From: Lachnospiraceae bacterium
GTDB lineage: Bacteria > Bacillota_A > Clostridia > Lachnospirales > Lachnospiraceae
Assembly (NCBI GenBank): GCA_017958245.1
Contig: JAGDDC010000332.1
Span: 1-5,146, forward strand
DNA length: 5,146 nt
Direction of reading: 5' to 3'
Shown: positions 1 through 5,146 of the stretch, in pieces
How the letters are laid out: every line of letters begins with the position of its first letter
How positions within the stretch are numbered: position 1 is the stretch's first letter
Made by a program: the position numbers and the translations under genes
Notes under the pieces: model-generated
Databases searched by the model: none
What the model saw: only the letters and a program-made list of their open reading frames with translations
Told to the model about the DNA's origin: nothing

Positions 1-1800
1 ATCTCCAACGGAAGCAAGCAGGAGATCAGCTACAACAAGTTCATGGAGATGGTCGAGGCGAAGAGCATCAAGTCTGTCGTGGTCACGGAGGATCAGATCG
101 TGATCACTCCGAAGGCGGCTTCGGACTCGTACTTCGGATCATATTCGATGGTTTATTACACGGGTATCATGGACGACCCCGACCTCACGAAGAAGCTGAC
201 CGACGCGGGAGTCGAGTTCAGCCACGAGGTTGTGGACCGCTCCACGACCTTCATGGACATAATACTCGCCTACGTCCTCCCCTTCGTTCTGATCTACGGC
301 GCGATGTTCCTGATCATCAGGAACGTCTCGAAGAACAGCGGCGGGATGATGGGAGTCGGAAAGAGCAACGCCAAGGTTTACGTGCAGAAGGAGACGGGAG
401 TCACATTCAAGGATGTGGCGGGTCAGGAGGAGGCCAAGGAGTCGATCAGAGAGCTCGTGGACTTCCTTCACAATCCCGGCAAATACACCAAGATAGGCGC
501 GAAGCTCCCCAAGGGAGCGCTGCTCGTGGGACCTCCCGGAACAGGAAAGACTTTGCTTGCGAAGGCGGTAGCGGGAGAGGCGCACGTGCCCTTCTTCTCC
601 CTAGCGGGTTCGGACTTCGTTGAGATTTTCGTCGGAGTCGGCGCTTCGAGAGTGAGGGATCTGTTCAAGCAGGCTGAATCGCAGGCGCCCTGTATCGTCT
701 TCATAGACGAGATCGACGCCATAGGAAAGAGCAGGGATTCAAGGTACGGCGGCGGGAACGACGAGCGCGAACAGACGCTCAACCAGCTGCTCGCGGAGAT
801 GGACGGTTTCGACACCTCAAAGGGTATCGTGATCCTCGCAGCGACCAACAGACCCGACGTGCTCGACAAGGCGCTCCTGCGTCCCGGCCGTTTCGACCGC
901 AGGATCATAGTCGACAAGCCTGACTTAAAGGGCAGGATAGAGGTGCTCAAGGTTCACGCAAAGAACGTCCTGATGGCCGATTCGGTAGACCTCGACGCCA
1001 TAGGTATGGCGACCTCGGGAGCGGTCGGATCGGATCTTGCAAACATCATCAACGAGGCGGCGATACTCGCGGTCAAGGAGGGAAGGACGGTAGTCACACA
1101 GTCCGACCTCATGGAGTCCGTCGAGGTAGTCATAGCCGGCAAGGAGAAGAAGGACAGGATCTTAGGACCCGAGGAGAAGAAGATAGTCGCTTACCACGAG
1201 ACCGGACACGCGCTGATCACTGCGCTCGAGAAACACGCGGAGCCAGTGCAGAAGATCACCATCGTCCCGAGGACCATGGGTTCTTTGGGATACGTCATGC
1301 AGGTGCCTGAGGAAGAAAAGTATCTCATGACCGAGGAGGAGCTGAGAGCCAAGATCGTCATGCTCTTTGGCGGACGCGCCGCGGAGGAGATAGTGTTCGG
1401 ATCCGTCACGACCGGCGCTTCGAACGACATCGAGAAGGCGACGGGCATCGCGAGGGCGATGATCACCCAGTACGGCATGTCAAAGAAGTTCGGCCTCATG
1501 GGGCTTGAGACCATAGAGAACAGATATCTGGACGGCAGGGCAGTGCTCAACTGCGGTGACGAGACCGCGGCCGAGATCGACAAGGAGGTCATGGTCCTTC
1601 TTGCAGAGTGCTACGACAGGGCAAAGGAACTTTTGAGAGACCACCGCGAGGTGCTCGACAGGATCGCTGCTTTCCTTGAGGAGAAGGAGACGATCACCGG
1701 AAAAGAGTTCATGGAGCTCTACCATGAGATCACGGGCGATACGCTCGAGAGCAAATCAGACAACCAGACGCTGGAGTGTGCAGAGCTATTAATCAAATGA
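1..1800 (+). CDS. ftsH: ATP-dependent zinc metalloprotease FtsH (5' end outside window)
   Basis: This is a membrane-bound AAA+ protease that unfolds and degrades misfolded membrane proteins and short-lived regulators; the family works as a hexamer. The frame is open from base 1, and an ATG at 43 lies inside the conserved extracytoplasmic domain (ISYNKF...), so the true start and first membrane helix are off the left edge. Counting codons from base 1, I see a second membrane helix at about 82-107, Walker A GPPGTGKT at 177-184 (nt 529-552), the pore loop IFVGVG near 209-214, Walker [11 protein letters not shown] at 231-240, the second region of homology ending RPGRFDRR with arginine fingers near 297 and 300, the zinc site HETGH at 399-403 (nt 1195-1209) and the likely third zinc ligand D476 in TGASND. 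The post-membrane linker and C-terminus are short. Combined with [10 protein letters not shown], this resembles the clostridial FtsH variant as I recall it. All catalytic residues are intact. A terminator follows the stop directly. Confidence 0.97.
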   Translation: MSNGSKQEISYNKFMEMVEAKSIKSVVVTEDQIVITPKAASDSYFGSYSMVYYTGIMDDPDLTKKLTDAGVEFSHEVVDRSTTFMDIILAYVLPFVLIYGAMFLIIRNVSKNSGGMMGVGKSNAKVYVQKETGVTFKDVAGQEEAKESIRELVDFLHNPGKYTKIGAKLPKGALLVGPPGTGKTLLAKAVAGEAHVPFFSLAGSDFVEIFVGVGASRVRDLFKQAESQAPCIVFIDEIDAIGKSRDSRYGGGNDEREQTLNQLLAEMDGFDTSKGIVILAATNRPDVLDKALLRPGRFDRRIIVDKPDLKGRIEVLKVHAKNVLMADSVDLDAIGMATSGAVGSDLANIINEAAILAVKEGRTVVTQSDLMESVEVVIAGKEKKDRILGPEEKKIVAYHETGHALITALEKHAEPVQKITIVPRTMGSLGYVMQVPEEEKYLMTEEELRAKIVMLFGGRAAEEIVFGSVTTGASNDIEKATGIARAMITQYGMSKKFGLMGLETIENRYLDGRAVLNCGDETAAEIDKEVMVLLAECYDRAKELLRDHREVLDRIAAFLEEKETITGKEFMELYHEITGDTLESKSDNQTLECAELLIK

Positions 1801-1801
1801 C

Positions 1802-1837
1802 GCCGCCATGGTTAGCATACCATGGCGGCCCCTTTTT
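1802..1837 (+). terminator. Rho-independent terminator of ftsH
   Basis: A perfect GC-rich stem pairs 1802-1812 (GCCGCCATGGT) with 1819-1829 (ACCATGGCGGC) around the 6-base loop TAGCAT. CCCC and a run of five T (1833-1837) follow. It starts one base after the ftsH stop codon. On the other strand the stem is not followed by a T-run, so it should act only on + strand transcription. It isolates ftsH from the toxin-antitoxin operon downstream. Confidence 0.93.
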
Positions 1838-1851
1838 GTAGTGACAATGTA

Positions 1852-1880
1852 TTGACATGCGAGCCGGATAACGATATCAT
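1852..1880 (+). promoter_or_regulatory. Sigma-A-type promoter of the toxin-antitoxin operon
   Basis: A perfect -35 box TTGACA (1852-1857) is separated by 17 bases from TATCAT (1875-1880), which matches the -10 consensus at five of six positions. Transcription should start near 1886-1888, giving a leader of about 38 bases before the antitoxin ATG at 1925. The promoter begins 15 bases after the ftsH terminator T-run, so the toxin-antitoxin pair has its own transcription unit. Confidence 0.78.
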
Positions 1881-1898
1881 ATTAGATGAAATCTGTAA
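1867..1898. promoter_or_regulatory. Candidate autoregulatory operator over -10/+1
   Basis: Two small inverted repeats overlap the -10 box and start site: GATA-N4-TATC (1867-1878) and AGAT-GAA-ATCT (1884-1894), the latter inside a loosely palindromic TTAGAT...ATCTGTAA. RelB-type ribbon-helix-helix antitoxins generally repress their own operon by binding palindromes in this position, so the location fits. The arms are only four bases and could arise by chance. Confidence 0.27.
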
Positions 1899-1910
1899 TT
1901 AGCATATTTC

Positions 1911-1917
1911 AAGGAGA
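1911..1917 (+). promoter_or_regulatory. Ribosome binding site of the antitoxin gene
   Basis: AAGGAGA lies 7 bases before the ATG at 1925. It decides the start: the in-frame ATG at 1886 falls about where transcription should begin and has no ribosome binding site, so the 13-codon longer version is unlikely. Confidence 0.85.
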
Positions 1918-1924
1918 TGATGAT

Positions 1925-2245
1925 ATGAACGAGACATTATCCGTGGCAACAGCCCCCAAAACCGGCACTTTTCAAATGAGGATCAATCCCGAGATCAAAA
2001 AGAACGTAGAAGAGATATATGCTCGTGCAGGTATGACATTCACAGACGCAGTAAATATCTTTATCCAACAGACTATGAATATTCAGGGATTACCTCTGAT
2101 CGTTTCTGCCAACAGCAAAGATGCAATAAAAGAACAGGCAAAGATCCTGCTTATGATGGAACTTGAAAAAGGACTCAGATCGGCCGGAGAAGAGGGCTGG
2201 GTATCTGAAGACGAAATGTGGAAGGAGTTCGGAGACAATTTATGA
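1925..2245 (+). CDS. RelB/DinJ-family antitoxin
   Basis: This 106-residue protein is the antidote of a type II toxin-antitoxin pair and probably represses its own promoter together with the toxin. The N-terminal part reads as a ribbon-helix-helix domain: strand TFQMRI at about 15-20, helix from NPEIKKNVEEIYARAG (about 21-36), then the RelB/DinJ-like second helix TFTDAVNIFIQQ (38-49). The C-terminal half (about 60-106) is charged and helical, ending near GWVSEDEMWKEFGDNL, and should be the segment that wraps the toxin. The start is set by the AAGGAGA site. The stop overlaps the toxin start (ATGA at 2242-2245), implying translational coupling. The gene is more AT-rich than ftsH and uvrC. The family call is firm; I did not assign a specific symbol because relB, dinJ and related names cannot be separated by reading alone. 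Confidence 0.9.
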   Translation: MNETLSVATAPKTGTFQMRINPEIKKNVEEIYARAGMTFTDAVNIFIQQTMNIQGLPLIVSANSKDAIKEQAKILLMMELEKGLRSAGEEGWVSEDEMWKEFGDNL

Positions 2246-2586
2246 TCGTTGTTTATACTCCGGAGTTTAGGAGAGATCTCCGAGCTGAAAAATCCTATTA
2301 CATAAAACACAATGCTGCGCAATATGCGAATGAAATCGCGCAAAGGTTATTAACAGCATGCGCAGGTTTAAAAAAGTCCCCAAACAGCGGAAGATCGGCA
2401 GCGGAAAGATTTGGCATAGATACAGATATGAAGTATCTCGTTGTAGAGAGATATATGATATTTTTTCGTGTAGAAGCAAATGCTGTTGAGGTAGTTCGCT
2501 TGTTTAACACACAGACCAATATTCTTTTTCATTTATTTGGTGTTGACACAACCGATCTCGAATCGGAAGCCTACTGGGGTGAATAG
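2242..2586 (+). CDS. RelE/ParE-superfamily toxin
   Basis: This is the 114-residue toxin partner of the preceding antitoxin. Superfamily members either cleave mRNA on the ribosome (RelE type) or poison DNA gyrase (ParE type); the sequence does not settle which. Visible features are an N-terminal strand MIVVYTPEF, helices around AEKSYYIKHNAAQYANEIAQ (about 15-34) and LLTACAGL, the characteristic SPNSGR turn (46-51), strands KYLVVERYMIFFRV (64-77) and VEVVRLFN (82-89), and a tail ending in AYWGE that I recall from clostridial members. I chose ATG 2242 over the in-frame GTG 2218 because the overlap with the antitoxin stop and the GGAGA at 2231-2235 favour it, and because the protein then begins at the first beta strand. 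No frameshift or truncation is seen, so it is probably functional. Two lines hand-counted at 40-42% G+C suggest acquisition by transfer. Confidence 0.9.
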   Translation: MIVVYTPEFRRDLRAEKSYYIKHNAAQYANEIAQRLLTACAGLKKSPNSGRSAAERFGIDTDMKYLVVERYMIFFRVEANAVEVVRLFNTQTNILFHLFGVDTTDLESEAYWGE

Positions 2587-2609
2587 CGTTTTTTAGTGAC
2601 GAATCTGGC

Positions 2610-2642
2610 TTGCATAGATTGATTTGTACATTATAACGTACA
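2610..2642 (+). promoter_or_regulatory. Possible promoter ahead of the 76-aa gene and uvrC
   Basis: TATAAC (2632-2637) matches the -10 consensus at five of six positions and follows a weak -35 candidate TTGCAT (2610-2615) by 16 bases. A perfect inverted repeat TGTAC-N8-GTACA (2625-2629 and 2638-2642) brackets the -10 box and could be an operator. Against it, the predicted start near 2644 would leave a leader of only about 13 bases, with the ribosome binding site at its very end. The gene might instead be read through from the toxin-antitoxin operon, since no terminator lies between them. Confidence 0.35.
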
Positions 2643-2644
2643 GC

Positions 2645-2649
2645 AGGAG
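2645..2649 (+). promoter_or_regulatory. Ribosome binding site of the 76-aa gene
   Basis: AGGAG sits 7 bases before the ATG at 2657 and fixes this start over the upstream in-frame TTG at 2624, which has no such site and overlaps the putative -10 region. Confidence 0.8.
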
Positions 2650-2656
2650 ATATATC

Positions 2657-2887
2657 ATGAGAATTGAGGAGTTCAAGATCGAGCGGCCGGGGTTGGTCGA
2701 CATCGGCGACAAGGTCGAGATAGTCGAGAGAAGCACGGTGGCTTTTTATTATTATCTGGTCCTGCCTGCGACTGCTATGTCGGGGAACTACCCGTATTCG
2801 GAGAGGATCAAGTCAAGGACCGGCATAGTCCGTGACATAGTAAAAAACGAGAAGGGTACCTACCTTCAGATAGAGTTTGAAAACTGA
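2657..2887 (+). CDS. Small protein of unknown function upstream of uvrC
   Basis: I do not recognise this 76-residue protein with certainty. It has no signal peptide, membrane segment or cysteine, so it should be soluble and cytoplasmic. The pattern [11 protein letters not shown] (15-25), an aromatic stretch [14 protein letters not shown] (30-43), then [20 protein letters not shown] (44-63) and a last strand GTYLQIEFE looks mainly beta and could be a small SH3-like or barrel fold; that is inference from pattern only. It is likely a real gene: good ribosome binding site, G+C-rich codons of the same style as uvrC (AGG, ATA) rather than those of the toxin-antitoxin pair, and same-strand placement 82 bases before uvrC. 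Co-transcription with uvrC is plausible but does not by itself show a repair role. Confidence 0.78.
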   Translation: MRIEEFKIERPGLVDIGDKVEIVERSTVAFYYYLVLPATAMSGNYPYSERIKSRTGIVRDIVKNEKGTYLQIEFEN

Positions 2888-2956
2888 GTGCAGGAGGCTG
2901 CAAGACAGCGCGCAGAGATACTTTCAGACAGCTTTACAAGGCAGAGCGCAAGGCTT

Positions 2957-2964
2957 AAAAGGAG
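2957..2964 (+). promoter_or_regulatory. Ribosome binding site of uvrC
   Basis: AAAAGGAG lies 5 bases before the ATG at 2970. It selects this start over the longer frame that opens at TTG 2877, inside the end of the preceding gene, whose extra 31 codons show no UvrC-like sequence. Confidence 0.85.
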
Positions 2965-2969
2965 CGGCA

Positions 2970-4883
2970 ATGGCTGAGACGAAGGCTTTAAACCCAAGGC
3001 TTGAGGAAGACTTAAAGAACCTTCCCGCAAAGCCCGGCGTCTATATAATGCACGACAAGGGCGGCAACATCATCTACATAGGGAAGGCAAAGGTGCTCAA
3101 AAACAGGGTCAGACAGTACTTCCAGAGCAGGGAGAGATCGCCCAAGATCGAGAGGATGGTCTCGCTGATCGACTTTTTTGAGTACATAGTGGTCGACTCG
3201 GAGATCGAGGCCCTGGTGCTTGAGAACAACCTCATCAAAGAGCACAGGCCTAAGTACAACACCATGCTCATGGACGACAAGACCTATCCCTACGTCAGGA
3301 TAACCATGCCCGACGACTTCCCGAGAGTCATGATCGTGAGGAAGCAGCACAGGGACAAGGCGAGATACTTCGGACCCTTCCCGAGCGTCACTGCGCTCAG
3401 GGAGAGTCTTGAGCTGCTGAGGCGCATATACAGGTTCAGAAGCTGCAGAGGAGCAAAGCCCGGAGACGGGAGCTCGCGCTCCTGTCTGTACCACCACATA
3501 GGACAGTGCTCCGCGCCCTGCGCGGGCGGGATCGGCCGCGAGGAGTACAGGGAGAACATAGCGAAGGTCATAAGGTTCCTCGAGGGGGACTACAGGGAGG
3601 TTCTCAGCGACCTCGAGAAAAAGATGTTCGAGGCGAGCGAGAAGCTCGAGTTCGAGGAGGCGGCGAGGCTGCGCGACCTGATAGGGAGTGTGAAGACACT
3701 CGCCCAGAAGCAGAAGATAACGAACACGGACGAGGGCAACCGCGACATCATTGCCCTTGCAAATGACGGGGAGGAGGCCGTGGCGCAGGTCTTCTTCGTG
3801 CGCGGCGGCAAGATGATCGGCAGGGAGCACATGCACATAAACTGCGACAGGGACGAGACAAGGAGCGACATCCTGACCGCTTTCGTCAAGCAGTATTATG
3901 CCATGTCACCCGACATCCCCAGGGAGCTGCTGCTCGAGGAGAACATAAACGACATCGAGCTGATCGGAGACTGGCTCTCTTCAAGAGCGGGGAGGAAGGT
4001 CTACCTCACGGTGCCCAGAAAGGGCGAGAAGGAAAGGCTCGTGAGCCTCGCACACAAAAACGCGTCCATGGTGCTCCAGAAGGACGGCGACAGGCTCGCA
4101 GCCGAGGAGGCGCGCACGGTCGGCGCGGTGAGGAGCCTCGCACAGATGATAGGCCTTGCATCCATAAGGAGGATAGAGTCCTACGATATATCAAACATCA
4201 GCGGCTTTGAGTCCGTGGCGTCGATGGTGGTCTACGAGGACGGGAAGCCCAAGCGCCACGATTACAGGAAGTTCAAGATCAGGACGGTCAGAGGTCCCGA
4301 CGACTACGCGAGCATGCGCGAGGTCCTGACAAGGCGCTTCACGCACGGACTCGCAGAGCTTGAAGAGGGCAGGAAAGACGGGGCCAAAGACCCCGATGCA
4401 GCAGCCAAGAGTCCCGTGGCGGGCGGGTTCAGCGTCTTCCCGGACGTGATCCTCATGGACGGCGGCAGAGGGCAGGTGAACATAGCTCTCGAGGTGCTCG
4501 GTGAACTGGGCCTTGACATAGCCGTCTGCGGCATGGTAAAGGATGACAGCCACAGGACGAGGGGACTGTTCTTCGACAACGAGGAACTTCCCATAGACAC
4601 TCACTCCGAGCTGTTCAAGCTGATCACAAGGATACAGGATGAGACTCACCGCTTCGCCATAGAGTACCACAGATCGCTCCGAACAAAGAAGCAGGTCCAC
4701 TCGGTGCTCGACGACATAGAGGGGATCGGGGCGAAGAGACGGCTTGAGCTCATGCGGGCCTTCAGCTCATTTGAGGCGATCAGGGACGCAAAGCTCGAGG
4801 AGCTTGAGGCGGTGCCCAAGATGACGCCGCAGGCTGCGAGGGCGGTGTACGATTTCTTTCACGGACAGGGCGGGGAGGCCTGA
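2970..4883 (+). CDS. uvrC: Excinuclease ABC subunit C (UvrC)
   Basis: UvrC makes both incisions flanking a DNA lesion after UvrA-UvrB damage recognition in nucleotide excision repair. The protein is 637 residues, about the usual size or slightly long. In order: the GIY-YIG nuclease for the 3' cut with GVY 23-25, YIG 36-38, R46, likely metal ligand E85 and N97; four cysteines C159, C172, C180, C184, whose spacing closely follows the iron-sulfur cluster ligands reported for E. coli UvrC; a UVR domain for UvrB contact at about 207-242 ([14 protein letters not shown]); the RNase H-like domain for the 5' cut with D406 in YDISN, D497 in LMDGG, D525/D526 and H560 (ETHRFAI) as candidate active-site residues; and a C-terminal helix-hairpin-helix pair from about 578 to 630. 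A charged, alanine-rich insert of roughly 25 residues lies before LMDGG (about 460-490). In the second hairpin the usual VPG reads VPK (K617). No SOS/LexA box is visible upstream. The addB start follows 41 bases after the stop. Confidence 0.97.
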   Translation: MAETKALNPRLEEDLKNLPAKPGVYIMHDKGGNIIYIGKAKVLKNRVRQYFQSRERSPKIERMVSLIDFFEYIVVDSEIEALVLENNLIKEHRPKYNTMLMDDKTYPYVRITMPDDFPRVMIVRKQHRDKARYFGPFPSVTALRESLELLRRIYRFRSCRGAKPGDGSSRSCLYHHIGQCSAPCAGGIGREEYRENIAKVIRFLEGDYREVLSDLEKKMFEASEKLEFEEAARLRDLIGSVKTLAQKQKITNTDEGNRDIIALANDGEEAVAQVFFVRGGKMIGREHMHINCDRDETRSDILTAFVKQYYAMSPDIPRELLLEENINDIELIGDWLSSRAGRKVYLTVPRKGEKERLVSLAHKNASMVLQKDGDRLAAEEARTVGAVRSLAQMIGLASIRRIESYDISNISGFESVASMVVYEDGKPKRHDYRKFKIRTVRGPDDYASMREVLTRRFTHGLAELEEGRKDGAKDPDAAAKSPVAGGFSVFPDVILMDGGRGQVNIALEVLGELGLDIAVCGMVKDDSHRTRGLFFDNEELPIDTHSELFKLITRIQDETHRFAIEYHRSLRTKKQVHSVLDDIEGIGAKRRLELMRAFSSFEAIRDAKLEELEAVPKMTPQAARAVYDFFHGQGGEA

Positions 4884-4912
4884 GAAAAGGTCAGGCATGC
4901 CCGGTCCTTCGC

Positions 4913-4917
4913 GGAGG
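4913..4917 (+). promoter_or_regulatory. Ribosome binding site of addB
   Basis: GGAGG lies 7 bases before the ATG at 4925. The in-frame ATG at 4919 is only one base from it, too close for initiation, so 4925 is the better start. Confidence 0.8.
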
Positions 4918-4924
4918 TATGCAA

Positions 4925-5146
4925 ATGGGTTTACATATTCATTTCGGAAGCTCGGGTTCGGGCAAGACTTACGGCCTCATGACCATGGTCACGGATCTTG
5001 CGAAGAAACACCCCGACGAGAGCTTCTTCTATGTAGTTCCGGAGCAGTTCACGCTCGGTATCCAAAAAGAATTCATAAAGAGGAGCGAAAACCACGGCAT
5101 CCTGAACATCGACGTTTCAAGCCTCACGAGGCTTGCCTTCAGGCTC
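4925..5146 (+). CDS. addB: AddB, helicase-nuclease subunit B (3' end outside window)
   Basis: AddAB is the Firmicutes counterpart of RecBCD: it resects double-strand breaks to a recombinogenic 3' end, with AddB supplying the second nuclease domain and Chi-recognition elements. Only the first 74 residues are here. They begin MGLHIHFGSSGSGKT, an ATP-binding P-loop at residues 8-15 (GSSGSGKT), followed by YVVPEQFTL (about 36-44) and GILNIDVSSLTRLAFR (58-73). These match the AddB N-terminal pattern as I know it, including VPEQ and the NIDV...RLA segment. The C-terminal nuclease domain and iron-sulfur cysteines are off the right edge and cannot be checked. Short spacing to uvrC and the lack of a terminator suggest co-transcription, and addA would be expected next. 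Confidence 0.9.
   Translation, partial: MGLHIHFGSSGSGKTYGLMTMVTDLAKKHPDESFFYVVPEQFTLGIQKEFIKRSENHGILNIDVSSLTRLAFRL

Noticed and set aside
43..45. ATG at 43 as the ftsH start
   Set aside because: The 14 codons before it are open and read as the conserved FtsH segment ISYNKF, there is no ribosome binding site, and the first membrane helix would be missing.
139..1725. Several long open frames on the minus strand across ftsH
   Set aside because: They lie antisense to a strongly conserved gene, have no ribosome binding sites or recognisable domains, and are explained by the G+C-rich codon pattern.
2587..2600. T-run (2589-2594) after the toxin stop as a terminator
   Set aside because: No GC-rich stem directly precedes it; the nearest hairpin, CCGAT-CTCGA-ATCGG, lies inside the toxin gene and about 20 bases too far upstream.
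2587..2969. SOS (LexA) box controlling uvrC
   Set aside because: No GAAC-N4-GTTC-like site is present upstream of the small gene or of uvrC.
3012..4700. Minus-strand frames of up to 274 codons, and a +-strand frame at 3506-3766, within uvrC
   Set aside because: All overlap conserved UvrC domains and have low-complexity or shadow-like translations (for example Arg/Glu/Gly-rich), so they are frame shadows.
4887..4909. Hairpin in the uvrC-addB gap (AAGG...GGCATGCC...CCTT) as a terminator or attenuator
   Set aside because: The stem is broken by uneven internal loops and has no T-run; the GGCATGCC palindrome alone is too short to mean much.

Overview
The window looks like a bacterial chromosome segment from a Clostridia-type Firmicute. 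This is inferred from three things: an AddB-type (not RecB) recombination subunit, the clostridial character of the FtsH, and strong AGGAG-type ribosome binding sites in front of nearly every gene. Every supported gene is on the + strand. No gap between genes exceeds about 125 bases, and I see no RNA genes, CRISPR arrays, insertion sequences or attachment sites.

Layout: (1) 1-1800, most of ftsH, a membrane-anchored AAA+ zinc protease whose start lies off the left edge. (2) 1802-1837, a strong intrinsic terminator closing the ftsH transcript. (3) 1852-2586, a self-contained type II toxin-antitoxin operon: near-consensus sigma-A promoter, a RelB/DinJ-like ribbon-helix-helix antitoxin and a RelE/ParE-superfamily toxin joined by an ATGA stop/start overlap. 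(4) 2657-2887, a 76-codon gene of unknown function with its own ribosome binding site. (5) 2970-4883, complete uvrC, the dual-incision nuclease of nucleotide excision repair. (6) 4925 to the right edge, the first 74 codons of addB, the second subunit of the AddAB helicase-nuclease for double-strand-break repair.

The toxin-antitoxin block is clearly more AT-rich than its neighbours. Hand counts give about 40-42% G+C in two 60-base lines of the toxin, against 58-60% in single lines of ftsH and uvrC. It sits exactly between the ftsH terminator and the small gene, so it looks like a recently acquired cassette placed between two native transcription units. The small gene, uvrC and addB are closely spaced, with no recognisable terminator between them, and probably form a DNA-repair operon. 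The core genes have moderately high G+C yet often use ATA (Ile) and AGG (Arg) codons, a possible lineage marker.

I did not find a convincing new multi-gene system. The least explained items are the 76-aa gene ahead of uvrC and the toxin-antitoxin cassette.
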